64,000 nucleotides of DNA from Prolixibacteraceae bacterium (GTDB lineage Bacteria > Bacteroidota > Bacteroidia > Bacteroidales > Prolixibacteraceae), in assembly GCA_025210775.1 (NCBI GenBank), contig JAOARB010000006.1:62001-126000 (forward strand), given 5' to 3'. The position numbers and the translations under genes are program-made. Positions 55,040 to 64,000 of the stretch are shown one piece after another. The notes under the pieces were generated by a model. That model saw nothing but the letters and a program-made list of their open reading frames with translations. It was not told where the DNA came from and ran no database searches. Position 1 is the stretch's first letter; each line of letters starts with the position of its first letter.

Positions 55040-55191
55040 ACACAATTAAATGAATTTTAGTAAGTTGTTGATAACATAAAAAAACACATTCATAAATAAC
55101 TAACCCAATAAATTCAACCCCGACCATCTAATATCATCAAAGGATAACGGTAAAAATCAGCAATATATAGAACAACATGACTGTAAAAAAT

Positions 55192-55199
55192 TATCTTTG
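55192..55199 (+). promoter_or_regulatory. -7 promoter box of the YkgJ-type gene
   Basis: TATCTTTG followed by CA, 17 bases before ATG, implying a leader of roughly 10 bases. -33 region not clear. Confidence 0.5.
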
Positions 55200-55216
55200 C
55201 ACGCCTAAATAAGAAC

Positions 55217-55720
55217 ATGATGAATTTTACAGGAATTACACCAATAACGATCAAAGAATTATCAAAACAGAATCGCGAAGATGTAAAAGTGCTATTCAAA
55301 AAGCTAAAGAAGAAAAAGCCTAAAAACTTAGATTCTGTAATTCACCAGCTTCACGACGAAGCTTTTGCCACCTATGATTGTCTCGATTGTGGGAATTGTT
55401 GTAGTAGTATTAGTCCGATTATAAAAGAAAAAGATATTGATCGATTAGGCAAACATTTTAGGATGAAGCCCTCTAAATTTATTGATCAATACCTCTTTAT
55501 GGATGACGAAGAGGATTTTGTCTTTCAAACACAACCTTGTCCTTTTCTAGGAAACGACAAGTATTGTATGTGTTATGAAAATAGACCTAAGGCATGCCGA
55601 GAATATCCACATACAGATAGGTCTAAGATGCACCAGATTCTAAATCTAACAGGAAAAAACAGAGCCTACTGTCCCATTGTCTATGTCATTGTTGAAGAAC
55701 TTTTAAAATTGAATTGGTAG
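55217..55720 (+). CDS. YkgJ family cysteine-cluster protein
   Basis: A 167-residue cytosolic protein. The family Cys cluster is CLDCGNCCSS (about 55-64), followed by a helical part and a second cluster CPFL...YCMCYENRPKACREYP (about 113-134), eight or more Cys in all, likely binding zinc or an Fe-S cluster. Its role is unknown; the family is often annotated as a Fe-S oxidoreductase without proof. It is followed after 60 bases by porQ and may be co-transcribed. Confidence 0.85.
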   Translation: MMNFTGITPITIKELSKQNREDVKVLFKKLKKKKPKNLDSVIHQLHDEAFATYDCLDCGNCCSSISPIIKEKDIDRLGKHFRMKPSKFIDQYLFMDDEEDFVFQTQPCPFLGNDKYCMCYENRPKACREYPHTDRSKMHQILNLTGKNRAYCPIVYVIVEELLKLNW

Positions 55721-55780
55721 TAAACAATAATAATACCCTATCGTCCGTTAGAATGTGGTAGTATGTACAATGTAAAATCA

Positions 55781-56758
55781 ATGCAGAAAATCTATATATT
55801 CATCGCTTTATTGTGTATTGCCTTTCCATGGAAAGGTAGTGCTCAAGGTTCGTCTCAAAATGTTTATCCTCTCTTAGATATTGCAACCAATCCTAGTACC
55901 AAAGCACTAGGAGGAGTTGTATATGGTGATATAGAGACCAATTTTGGTGTCGCTAATTTTGCCCCAAGTGAATTGGATAGTACCTATCACAAAAAGATAG
56001 AGACCAATGTTGGTTTTCTTTTCCAAGACACCAAACATATTGTTCTCAACGGAGGATGGGCATGGGATAATAACAACATCTTTGCATTGACATTCCAAAC
56101 CATTAACTATGGGGATTTTGAACGTAGAGACAGTGAGAATACATTCTTAGGGAGCTATTCTGCGGCTTCATACGATTTTGCTATTAGTTATTCCAAGAAA
56201 CTTTCATCGAAGTTTAATGCTGGAATATCGTTACATACACTCTGGAGTAAATTTGATATTTACAACTCTAATGCCATTGCATTTACTGCTTCTACAAGCT
56301 ATAATATCAAGAACTTTTCTGCCACACTTGCACTACGTAATGTGGGGACACAGTTTTCTTCTTACAATGGAAATAAAGAGAAGTTACCTCTCGATTTAGG
56401 TGTAACATTAGTGAAATCATTAGATCATGCACCTTTTATCTTTTACGTTACAGCCCATCATCTAACACAATGGGATAAAGAGATAGAGTCGGATGATAAA
56501 GAGACTAAAAACGATTACAGTAATTGGTTCAACCATATTAACCTAGGAACACGTCTTCGCCTTAGCACTCATTTTGCTGCCATGATTGGATACAATAATA
56601 ATGTCAGAGAGTCTATCGGCGTCACCAATAAAAAAGGAGCATCTGGATGGTCTTTAGGGTTTCAGGTAGACATCAAAAGGCTGCAATTTGCCTATAGTTA
56701 TACTCCAATGCACCTAAACAATTCACAACACAATATTGGTCTGCAAGTTAAGCTCTAA
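55781..56758 (+). CDS. porQ: Type IX secretion system protein PorQ-like
   Basis: An outer-membrane beta-barrel protein of about 325 residues from ATG at 55781, which opens a clean signal peptide (MQKIYIFIALLCIAFPWKGSAQG); the ATG at 55763 adds 6 residues. The mature start, YPLLDIATNPSTKALGGVVYG, is the FadL/PorV/PorQ-type N-terminus. Barrel strands follow throughout, ending in the aromatic-poor but periodic YTPMHLNNSQHNIGLQVKL. In type IX systems PorQ anchors the C-terminal-signal peptidase PorZ. Identity rests on the pattern and length. Confidence 0.75.
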   Translation: MQKIYIFIALLCIAFPWKGSAQGSSQNVYPLLDIATNPSTKALGGVVYGDIETNFGVANFAPSELDSTYHKKIETNVGFLFQDTKHIVLNGGWAWDNNNIFALTFQTINYGDFERRDSENTFLGSYSAASYDFAISYSKKLSSKFNAGISLHTLWSKFDIYNSNAIAFTASTSYNIKNFSATLALRNVGTQFSSYNGNKEKLPLDLGVTLVKSLDHAPFIFYVTAHHLTQWDKEIESDDKETKNDYSNWFNHINLGTRLRLSTHFAAMIGYNNNVRESIGVTNKKGASGWSLGFQVDIKRLQFAYSYTPMHLNNSQHNIGLQVKL

Positions 56759-57082
56759 AAGACTGTCTACCATCATGAACTGATGTCACGACATAAGTTG
56801 ATTTATGGCATAGAGACGTACATTTCAGAATAAAAACAAGAATTCTTTGGAATAATACCATCCATAACTCAGAGGGAATGAGAGTTAAAAATGATCTTTG
56901 CATCATTGAATGATGAACCATCATATTCTCCCCCACAAGAAGATTATATCACTGGCCAACATCTACAATAGGTAAAATAATTTTTGTCATAATAATTGCA
57001 CACAAGGTTATACTTTACGATGTCTAATTAAGATAAAAAAACGTATCTTTACGGTCGTTTTTTTAATAATTTTATATCTATT
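56759..57082. other. Intergenic region before cmk
   Basis: About 324 bases. TATCTTTA at 57044-57051 is one base off the -7 consensus and may be the cmk promoter (leader about 25 bases). No gene, repeat or clear terminator for porQ seen. Confidence 0.45.
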
Positions 57083-57793
57083 ATGGAAGGCAAACAAACA
57101 AAGTTGGTTATTGCAATTGATGGTTTCTCATCGTGTGGGAAAAGTACCATGGCTAAAGATATCGCGAAACGCATGGGTTATATCTATGTGGATACAGGAG
57201 CAATGTATAGAGCTGTGACACTTTACGCACTACGTAATAATTGGATCAAAGACGATAATATCGATAAAAAGAACCTAATTGATTCTTTAGATGATATTAA
57301 GATCTCATTCCAATACAATCAAGAAAACCAAAGCAATATCACATTTTTAAATGGGGAGAATATTGAAACAGAAATTCGCCAACTTAAAGTGTCTGATAAT
57401 GTAAGTATAGTTGCTGCCATTGCAGAAGTACGTAAACATCTTGTGAAGCTTCAACAAGAGTTCGGGAAAGATGCAGGTGTGGTAATGGATGGTAGAGATA
57501 TCGGAACTGTAGTCTTTCCTAATGCCGATCTTAAAATCTTTATGACTGCCGACCCTCTAATTAGGGCACAAAGACGTTATGATGAATTAAAAGCCAAAGG
57601 AGATCTTGTAACGATTGAAGAGATTCTAGCGAACGTAGAGAAACGTGATCATATCGATCAAACAAGAGAAGAAAGCCCATTAACAAAAGCAGACGATGCT
57701 ATTACTCTTGACAATAGTCATCTGACTCCTGTCGAGCAAACAGCTCAAGTAATGCAATGGATAAAAGATAAAATCACAGAAAAGGATTCATAA
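57083..57793 (+). CDS. cmk: (d)CMP kinase
   Basis: Phosphorylates CMP and dCMP. At 236 residues it has the P-loop AIDGFSSCGKSTMAKDIAKR (about 11-30), YVDTGAMYRAVTLYAL (about 34-49), the CMP-binding insert SDNVSIVAAIAEVRKHLVKLQ, and VVMDGRDIGTVVFPNADLKIF (about 133-153), with the lid Arg residues following. Normal length. ispH follows 93 bases later on the same strand. Confidence 0.96.
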   Translation: MEGKQTKLVIAIDGFSSCGKSTMAKDIAKRMGYIYVDTGAMYRAVTLYALRNNWIKDDNIDKKNLIDSLDDIKISFQYNQENQSNITFLNGENIETEIRQLKVSDNVSIVAAIAEVRKHLVKLQQEFGKDAGVVMDGRDIGTVVFPNADLKIFMTADPLIRAQRRYDELKAKGDLVTIEEILANVEKRDHIDQTREESPLTKADDAITLDNSHLTPVEQTAQVMQWIKDKITEKDS

Positions 57794-57886
57794 GTCTTGT
57801 ATTTAACTTATTCCTTTTGTAAAATTGTAGTCACCTTAGACTTTCAGTTAACAAAGGCATTTCAATCTTTAGAATCCTAGTAAATT

Positions 57887-58750
57887 ATGATCATAGAAAT
57901 CGACAATAATTCGGGCTTTTGTTTTGGTGTGATCAAAGCAATAAAAAAAGCCGAAGATATTCTCAAATTAGAAGATGAATTATACTGTCTTGGAGACATC
58001 GTACACAACAGTTACGAAGTTGAGAGACTTGCAAATCTAGGTCTTAAAACAGTTAGTAGAGAAGAGTATTTCAAGATGAAAAACTGCACTGTACTGCTTA
58101 GGGCACATGGTGAGCCACCAGAGACCTATCAATATGCAAAAGAGAATAACATCAAGCTTATTGATGCGACATGCCCTGTTGTGCTTAGACTACAGAAAAA
58201 TGTAAAACATGGCTATGAAGATATTAAAGCACAAGAGGGTCAACTTCTAATCTTTGGAAAAAAAGGTCATGCAGAAGTCAATGGTTTGGTAGGACAAACA
58301 GATGGAAATGCCATTGTTATCGAAGGTCCAGAGGATCTTGACAACATTGCATTAGATAAAAAATCAATCCTTTACTCTCAAACCACTAAATCATTGGATG
58401 CCTATCATGATTTGATTACCAACATCCAAAATAAAATTGGAGAGAACAATTTAACTTACTTTGATACAATATGTCGACAGGTCGCCAATCGTATCCCTAA
58501 GCTAAAAGAGTTTTCTAAGAATTATGATGTTATCGTATTTGTGGGAGGAGAAAAAAGTTCTAATGCGAAAGTGTTATACAACATATGCAAAGAGAGCAAT
58601 CCAAACTCTCATTTTATCTCTCATCCGAACCAATTAGACTTAGCTTTGTTCCACAAAGACAGTAGAGTAGGTATATGCGGAGCAACATCTACTCCTAGAC
58701 ATTTAATGGATTTGGTGGCAAAAAAATTAAAAGATCACTTTCAAATTTAA
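57887..58750 (+). CDS. ispH: 4-hydroxy-3-methylbut-2-enyl diphosphate reductase IspH
   Basis: Last step of the MEP isoprenoid pathway, a 4Fe-4S enzyme. At 287 residues it has the three cluster Cys residues in GFCFGVIKAI (about 11-20), DATCPVVLRL (about 93-102) and DTICRQVANRI (about 194-204). The substrate His residues are seen in GDIVHNSYE and LRAHGEPP, and the Glu in GHAEVNGLVGQ. IspH next to cmk is a neighbourhood also known from other bacteria, where the two may even be linked to RpsA. Confidence 0.95.
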   Translation: MIIEIDNNSGFCFGVIKAIKKAEDILKLEDELYCLGDIVHNSYEVERLANLGLKTVSREEYFKMKNCTVLLRAHGEPPETYQYAKENNIKLIDATCPVVLRLQKNVKHGYEDIKAQEGQLLIFGKKGHAEVNGLVGQTDGNAIVIEGPEDLDNIALDKKSILYSQTTKSLDAYHDLITNIQNKIGENNLTYFDTICRQVANRIPKLKEFSKNYDVIVFVGGEKSSNAKVLYNICKESNPNSHFISHPNQLDLALFHKDSRVGICGATSTPRHLMDLVAKKLKDHFQI

Positions 58751-58865
58751 GATTGAAATTCCATTAATTTAACCTTAATCTCTTGCCATTTCAATCGATT
58801 GCAGTTAATATTGTAGAAGGAAAGTTATTCATCAGAATAATAATAAAGACTAAGCTATATAGATC

Positions 58866-59861
58866 ATGGTGGATTTAGGAAATACAAGCATAAAAAAAAT
58901 TGGTCTTCTCACATCAGGAGGAGATGCACCCGGAATGAACGGCGCGATTCGTGCAGTAACTCGTACAGCCAACTATCATGGATTGGAAGTAGTAGGTATC
59001 TCTCATGGATACCGTGGACTAATCCAAAAAGCCTTCAAAAAGATGGAGTCGAAAGACGTTAGTAACATCCTACAACAAGGAGGAACCATCCTTAAGTCGG
59101 CAAGATGTTTGGAATTCAAAACTGTAGAAGGAAGAAAGAAAGCATACGACAACGTTATTGAAGAAAAAATCGATGCTTTAGTTGTTATTGGAGGAGATGG
59201 AACATTTACAGGTGCGGGTCTTTTTGCTAAAGAACACAATTTCCCTGTTATTGGTATTCCTGGCACTATCGATAATGATCTTTTTGGTACAGATTATACT
59301 ATTGGATACGATACTGCTCTAAACACTATTGTAGAGTGTGTCGATAAAATTAAAGATACAGCAACAGCACACGAACGACTATTCTTTATTGAAGTAATGG
59401 GACGTGATGCTGGATTCTTAGCACTAAACGGAGGTATTGCAGCAGGATCTGAAGCAGTATTGATTCCTGAAGTTCCTACCAGTTATGCAGACTTAAAAGC
59501 TTATTTGGCTAACGGATATCGAAAGTCGAAGAACAGTTCGATTGTATTGGTAGCTGAAGGTGAAAAAGAAGGTGGCGCATTCAACTGGGCTAAAAGAGTC
59601 GAGAAAGATTTCCCAGAATATGATGTAAGGGTAACAATTCTAGGACATATCCAACGTGGAGGAACCCCATCTGCATCCGATCGTATTCTAGCAAGTCGTT
59701 TAGGAGCAGGAGCCGTAGAAGCGTTATTAGACGATCAAAAGAGTATCATGATTGGTATAGAAAATGATGAAATCGTTCATGTACCTTTCACCAAAGCAAT
59801 AAAAAATTCAAAGGAAGTACATCGTTCTCAATTAGAATTGGTACGAATTCTATCTAATTAA
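58866..59861 (+). CDS. pfkA: ATP-dependent 6-phosphofructokinase
   Basis: Classical PFK of 331 residues. [20 protein letters not shown] (about 14-33) binds nucleotide. The donor-site motifs are GGDGT (G109-G112) and PGTIDND (Gly133), the ATP-type pair. [17 protein letters not shown] and [21 protein letters not shown] follow. This is the typical ATP enzyme, unlike the paralogue at 47280. Likely produced with ispH (115-base gap) or from its own promoter. Strong terminator downstream. Confidence 0.96.
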   Translation: MVDLGNTSIKKIGLLTSGGDAPGMNGAIRAVTRTANYHGLEVVGISHGYRGLIQKAFKKMESKDVSNILQQGGTILKSARCLEFKTVEGRKKAYDNVIEEKIDALVVIGGDGTFTGAGLFAKEHNFPVIGIPGTIDNDLFGTDYTIGYDTALNTIVECVDKIKDTATAHERLFFIEVMGRDAGFLALNGGIAAGSEAVLIPEVPTSYADLKAYLANGYRKSKNSSIVLVAEGEKEGGAFNWAKRVEKDFPEYDVRVTILGHIQRGGTPSASDRILASRLGAGAVEALLDDQKSIMIGIENDEIVHVPFTKAIKNSKEVHRSQLELVRILSN

Positions 59862-60238
59862 GGATATAACTTTTTTCGATCTATATAAAAGCGCTAATGG
59901 GTCTATCTCATTGGCGCTTTTATATATCTACTAGCCTATATTAAACAACACTCTCCTCTCCTTCATTATTAAAAATAAAGAAGGTCTCCACATCTCAACA
60001 TTCAAAGCGACGAAAAGCAAACCTATAGATATAATTATTATACAGCGACACGTCACATTTCTTCTTATTACGTTAATTAAGAACATCTCAAGTACAATAG
60101 ATAGGACGCAATACATAATAGATAAGGAACTTATATTTCAATGAGATTAATTTTTATTGTCAACAAACATAACGTATATTGTCATTTATTTAAGTTTTCA
60201 TAATTTTACACTGTTTAAAATTTATACATATATAAATA
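59862..60238. other. Intergenic region after pfkA
   Basis: About 377 bases. Starts with the pfkA terminator (59885-59925). The rest is AT-rich, with no ORF of note, no repeat and no exact -7 box before the next gene. Confidence 0.45.
59885..59925 (+). terminator. Rho-independent terminator after pfkA
   Basis: TATAAAAGCGC...AATG pairing with CATT...GCGCTTTTATA around TCTAT, with the T-tract forming part of the stem end. Confidence 0.8.
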
Positions 60239-60829
60239 ATGAATCCAATACTCAACAAAAATCAATTTTTCGTCAAAGAACATGTAGGTATGTTCAAAGC
60301 GAGTAACAATTATGACATTCATGATCCAGAAACAGACGAGCTGATTATTGAATGTAGAGAGGTCAATCTTGGTACGTTCGCTAAAATTCTTCGTTTCAAC
60401 AAGGATTACAAAAGAATGACACCATTTGAGATTATTCTTAATGACAAAGAGGGAAACCAAATCCTTAAAGTAAAAAGAGGATGGACATTCTTACGTTCCG
60501 AGGTAGAGGTATTCGACCACAACAACCAAATCGTCGGAAGATTAAGACAAAAACTAATGTCTATTGGAGGTAAATTTAGAGTTTACGACAAAGATGAAAA
60601 CGAGATCTGTCTTCTTAAAGGGAAATGGACTTCATGGGAGTTCTCTTTCTTAAAAGAAGAAGTAGAGCTAGCTAAGGTATCAAAGAAATGGGCAGGAATG
60701 ACCAAAGAGTTGTTCACTTCAGCGGATAACTATATGCTTTCTATCGATGCTCGAGTTCCTGCTAATGCCATCGAACGTATATTAATCATGGCATCAGTAG
60801 TTTGTATCGATATGGTGCTAAAAGAGTAG
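60239..60829 (+). CDS. LURP-one/scramblase-like beta-barrel protein
   Basis: A 196-residue protein. It starts with MNPILNKNQFFVKEHVGMFKASNNYDIHDPETDELIIE-type text and continues with repeated strand pairs: RMTPFEIILNDKEGNQILKV, WTFLRSEVEVFDHNNQIVGR and GGKFRVYDKDENEICLLKG. It ends with a hydrophobic C-terminal helix (AIERILIMASVVCIDMVL). This matches the Tubby-like LURP-one/phospholipid-scramblase fold; function in bacteria is unknown. There is no signal peptide. It is followed by pepD after 88 bases. Confidence 0.72.
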   Translation: MNPILNKNQFFVKEHVGMFKASNNYDIHDPETDELIIECREVNLGTFAKILRFNKDYKRMTPFEIILNDKEGNQILKVKRGWTFLRSEVEVFDHNNQIVGRLRQKLMSIGGKFRVYDKDENEICLLKGKWTSWEFSFLKEEVELAKVSKKWAGMTKELFTSADNYMLSIDARVPANAIERILIMASVVCIDMVLKE

Positions 60830-60917
60830 AACGCTTTTACATCATAAAAGACAAAATATCATAGAATTGTTCCCAATAAAATTGTAGATTTAGGAAAATT
60901 ATAAAAAGCTAAAGAAT

Positions 60918-62381
60918 ATGAGCTCTGAGATAAAAAACCTAGATCCTAAGATTGTTTGGGAACACTTCTATGAACTGACTCAAGTTCCACGTCCTTCTAA
61001 ACATGAAGATGCAATCCAAGAATTCATAATGAATTTCGGTCAAAAACTTGGATTAGAGACATTAAAAGATGAAGCAGGAAACATTCTTATCCGCAAACCT
61101 GCTACTCCAGGAATGGAGAACCGCAAAGGGGTTATCCTTCAAGGACACCTTGATATGGTTCCTCAAAAAAATAGCGATACACAACACGACTTTACAAAAG
61201 ATCCTATTGATGCCTATATCGATGGTGATTGGGTAACTGCAAAAGGTACAACATTAGGAGCAGACAACGGTATTGGTGCAGCTGCAGCAATGGCAGTATT
61301 GTCTTCTAACGATATTGAGCACGGACCAGTAGAAGCACTATTTACAGCAGAAGAAGAGACAGGAATGTCTGGTGCTTTCGGTCTTCAACCAGACTGGGTA
61401 AAAGGAGATATCCTTCTAAACCTAGACTCTGAAGACGAAGGAGAACTGTATGTTGGATGTGCTGGTGGTATTGATGGTTCAGTAGAATTCGAATACGATA
61501 AAATTGTAGTTCCTACAGAAGGTTATACATCTCTACGTCTTGCAGTAACAGGACTTAAAGGTGGTCACTCAGGAATGGATATCATATTGGGTCTTGCCAA
61601 TGCAAACAAACTAATGGTTCGTTTCCTACGTTTTGCTACTCGTGAACTAGATGTACGCCTAGCATCTATCGATGGTGGTAGTTTAAGAAATGCGATTCCT
61701 CGTGAAGCTTTTGCTGAGATTATTGTTCCTAACGAAAATTTAGAGACATTAAAAACATCAGTAGCAGAGTTCGAAGCAACATATAAATCAGAATTCTGTA
61801 AAAAAGAGCCTAATCTTTCTTTTACAGTAGAAACAACAGCAACTCCAGCCTATCTAATTGACGAACTTACTCAAGACAGCCTTATCGACTCAGTATACGC
61901 TTGTCCTAACGGAGTTATTCGTATGAGTGACGATATGCACGGCCTTGTAGAGACATCGACAAACCTAGCATCGGTAAAATCACATAATGGAACCATCAAA
62001 ATCAATATGCTTATCCGTAGTTCGGTAGAGTCAGCTAAGATGGAGCTAAGTGAGCGTATCGAAGGTCTATTCCAATTAGCAGGAGCAGAGGTAGTTCTTT
62101 CTGGTTCATATCCAGGATGGAAACCAAACCTAGACTCTCCTATCCTAAAAGAGATGCAAGAGGTTTATAACAACAAATGGGGTAAAGTACCAGAGATTCG
62201 TGCAATCCATGCAGGTCTTGAATGTGGGCTTCTTGGATCACAATATCCTAATTGGGACATGATCTCTTTCGGACCTACAATTCGCTCTCCTCACTCTCCT
62301 GACGAGAAGGTAAACATCGAAACAGTAGATAAATTTTGGGAATATCTTAAAGAAACACTTAAAAATATTCCAGCAAAATAA
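60918..62381 (+). CDS. pepD: Aminoacyl-histidine dipeptidase PepD (M20 family)
   Basis: Cytosolic metallopeptidase cleaving dipeptides such as carnosine-type Xaa-His. At 487 residues it has the N-terminal VWEHFYELTQVPRPSKHED, the zinc motifs GHLDMVPQKN (about 76-85), TTLGADNGIGAAAAMAV (about 112-128) and FTAEEETGMSGAFGL (about 143-157, with catalytic Glu), the dimerisation lid domain in the middle, and the C-terminal IHAGLECGLL metal-ligand His region. A stable terminator follows. Confidence 0.95.
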   Translation: MSSEIKNLDPKIVWEHFYELTQVPRPSKHEDAIQEFIMNFGQKLGLETLKDEAGNILIRKPATPGMENRKGVILQGHLDMVPQKNSDTQHDFTKDPIDAYIDGDWVTAKGTTLGADNGIGAAAAMAVLSSNDIEHGPVEALFTAEEETGMSGAFGLQPDWVKGDILLNLDSEDEGELYVGCAGGIDGSVEFEYDKIVVPTEGYTSLRLAVTGLKGGHSGMDIILGLANANKLMVRFLRFATRELDVRLASIDGGSLRNAIPREAFAEIIVPNENLETLKTSVAEFEATYKSEFCKKEPNLSFTVETTATPAYLIDELTQDSLIDSVYACPNGVIRMSDDMHGLVETSTNLASVKSHNGTIKINMLIRSSVESAKMELSERIEGLFQLAGAEVVLSGSYPGWKPNLDSPILKEMQEVYNNKWGKVPEIRAIHAGLECGLLGSQYPNWDMISFGPTIRSPHSPDEKVNIETVDKFWEYLKETLKNIPAK

Positions 62382-62402
62382 TCTAATCTTTAGATAAATG
62401 AC

Positions 62403-62438
62403 AAAGGAGGTATTATCATGCATAATATCTCCTTTTTT
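62403..62438 (+). terminator. Rho-independent terminator after pepD
   Basis: AAAGGAGGTATTAT (62403-62416), loop CATGC, ATAATATCTCCTTT, one G-T pair, then a T-run to 62438. Confidence 0.87.
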
Positions 62439-62522
62439 ATGTCTTAATTTGTCGTTTATAAATATAATATCTATTTATTCTAAAACGAACAATTTTCTTA
62501 CACCTATTTGAACTTCGGAAAC

Positions 62523-64000
62523 ATGAAGAAACAAAATAAAATAATGCCTTACTTGTATACGATAGGATGTATCTTAATAATCAATACAGCAAATATCTAT
62601 TATGCAATGAGCGGTATTGAAAGTACGGTAGATTCATTTCTAAAAAAATTAGTTTACATCATACTGAGTATCTGCATTACAGCTTTTCCTCTAATCTTCA
62701 TAAAGCCGAAACAATTATTATATTTCCTTATTTTTATTCTCCCATTCTCCTTTGCCACCACTGCTTCTATCTATTTTTTACAAAGCACATTAAGTGCAAA
62801 CATGATAATCACAGTGATAAATACCAACTTTTCGGAAAGCACAGAATTAATAAAATCTAGCATCACCTTTATTATTATTTGTATAACAAGTCTTGTACTC
62901 TATCTTATTTTTTTAAGTCGCATTCACAATAGTTTTAAAATAGCTACGACCATAAAATGGTCATTCACAGTCATTCTCATTAGTCTTTATTCACTGTTAT
63001 TCATCCGTAATTATAGAATAGCATCTAGTTTTGAGAAGACTCAAAAACAAAGAATAAAACTAGCATTAGAGTTTCATAAATTAAGATTAGATAAGATATT
63101 TCCTACAAATTTAATTGGCTTAAGTCTAAACACATATGAACAGATAAAGCTAAAAAATAGATACAACGAAAATACAGATAACTTTAGTTACAACATCGTT
63201 AAAACCCAAAAGCATCAAATCCCAGATATCGTAGTATTAGTAATTGGGGAGTCTTCTCGCTATGACCATTGGAGCATTAATGGTTACCATAGAGAAACAT
63301 CTCCTCATTTAAAATCATTTAAAAATATCATAAGTTTTGACTATTGTTTTGCTCCTGCAAACCTTACAGAACAGAGCGTACCCTTACTATTATCGACAGC
63401 AACACCAGAAAATAGGAACCAAAAGTATCATGTAAAATCAATTGTGTCCTCATATGCAGAAATGGGATATAATACATATTGGATATCAAGTCAATCTTAT
63501 TCAACATCTAGCCTATTAAATATTTATAAGGATGAAGCAAAAGTTCGATATTTAAATACCAAAGGGCTTGATTCTAAAAAAAATTACGATAGTTATGTTA
63601 TTAACAAACTTCTATCTAACAAAGAGGAACTAAAAAATAACAAGCATTTTATTATTATTCATACACTTGGGAGTCATTTTAGATACAATCAGCGTTATCC
63701 TAAATCATTTAATCAATTCACTCCTTCAATAAAAGAACAAATAAATCTTTTTGATCTTAAGTCTCACAAAATAGAATTAATAAATAGCTATGATAATACG
63801 ATTCTATACACAGACTTTATTCTCTCTGAAATAATCACAACTTTAAAAAATATTGATCGATCGTCATTCATGATCTATGTGTCAGATCATGGCGAAAATT
63901 TAGGAGAAGATAATTTAATACTTCATGGCGGAAATACTCCTTCTTATTATGAAATACATGTACCTATGGTGCTATGGTATTCGGATAAATATTTAAACCA
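62523..64000 (+). CDS. Phosphoethanolamine transferase, sulfatase family (EptA-like), truncated by the window end
   Basis: Open from ATG at 62523 to the window edge, 492 codons without a stop. About five hydrophobic helices fill residues 10-165, followed by a periplasmic sulfatase-fold domain. Motifs: VLVIGESSRYDHWSINGYHR with the metal Glu (about 239-258); ANLTEQSVPLLLS, whose Thr is the expected nucleophile; FIIIHTLGSHFRYNQRYP; and MIYVSDHGENLGEDNLILHGG (late metal-binding Asp-His). By family it decorates lipid A or another glycan with phosphoethanolamine in the inner-membrane outer leaflet. The C-terminus is not visible. Confidence 0.88.
   Translation, partial: MKKQNKIMPYLYTIGCILIINTANIYYAMSGIESTVDSFLKKLVYIILSICITAFPLIFIKPKQLLYFLIFILPFSFATTASIYFLQSTLSANMIITVINTNFSESTELIKSSITFIIICITSLVLYLIFLSRIHNSFKIATTIKWSFTVILISLYSLLFIRNYRIASSFEKTQKQRIKLALEFHKLRLDKIFPTNLIGLSLNTYEQIKLKNRYNENTDNFSYNIVKTQKHQIPDIVVLVIGESSRYDHWSINGYHRETSPHLKSFKNIISFDYCFAPANLTEQSVPLLLSTATPENRNQKYHVKSIVSSYAEMGYNTYWISSQSYSTSSLLNIYKDEAKVRYLNTKGLDSKKNYDSYVINKLLSNKEELKNNKHFIIIHTLGSHFRYNQRYPKSFNQFTPSIKEQINLFDLKSHKIELINSYDNTILYTDFILSEIITTLKNIDRSSFMIYVSDHGENLGEDNLILHGGNTPSYYEIHVPMVLWYSDKYLN

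Overview
The window looks like a chromosomal segment of a low-GC member of the phylum Bacteroidota, most likely a marine or gut-type Bacteroidia. The evidence is consistent across the window. Several genes are preceded by the Bacteroidota -7 promoter box TAnnTTTG instead of a TATAAT box. A PorQ-type protein of the type IX secretion system is present, along with a SPOR-domain outer-membrane protein, DUF2490 and DUF4097-type envelope proteins, a DUF4369/thioredoxin fusion, and MurA with Asp in place of the catalytic-loop Cys. No rRNA, tRNA, prophage, transposase or CRISPR array is visible. Most of the window is ordinary core genome.

Layout. 0-4 kb: end of an upstream gene, murA, a TlpA-like thioredoxin, then grpE-dnaJ. 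3.8-10.3 kb (minus): an ECF sigma factor with a small internally duplicated protein, dapB-lepB, and three envelope proteins. 10.6-12 kb: a SPOR outer-membrane protein with a very Lys/Glu-rich linker. 12.4-17.5 kb (minus): a THUMP methyltransferase, pnuC / NadR-like kinase / serine acetyltransferase, and a C-terminal processing protease. 18-24.7 kb: Lrp regulator, rlmB, an ABC-F ATPase, DUF2490 and rlmD. 25-31.3 kb: nicotinate phosphoribosyltransferase, a degenerate D-threonine-aldolase-like protein, a sulfatase, nagB and lrgAB. 31.9-37.9 kb: gltB-gltD. 38.8-43 kb: cdd, a pseudouridine synthase, panB and dnaK. 43.5-48.3 kb: a cation efflux protein, an orphan glycine-betaine-type binding lipoprotein, a nitrilase/5-formyl-THF cyclo-ligase fusion and an atypical phosphofructokinase. 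48.4-54 kb: a complete biotin operon, bioB-A-F-G-C-D. 54.4-64 kb: small unknowns, a YkgJ-type protein, porQ, cmk, ispH, a second (classical) pfkA, a LURP-one-like protein, pepD and a truncated phosphoethanolamine transferase.

How genes work together. grpE-dnaJ and dnaK supply the Hsp70 system from separate loci. PnuC with the NadR-like kinase, and PncB separately, give two NAD salvage entries (riboside and nicotinate). GltBD assimilates ammonium. The bio operon carries every dedicated step from malonyl-ACP methylation (BioC), ester release (BioG) and ring assembly (BioF, BioA, BioD, BioB).

Most unusual signals: two intergenic elements built from 11-bp direct units followed by inverted copies of the same units; the two-domain repair-type fusion; a PLP-fold protein that has lost both its PLP lysine and metal ligands; two phosphofructokinases with different phosphoryl-donor signatures; a sigma-54-like promoter with upstream palindromes before dnaK; and a terminator-like hairpin just ahead of bioB. 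I did not find a clear large, undescribed multi-gene system.
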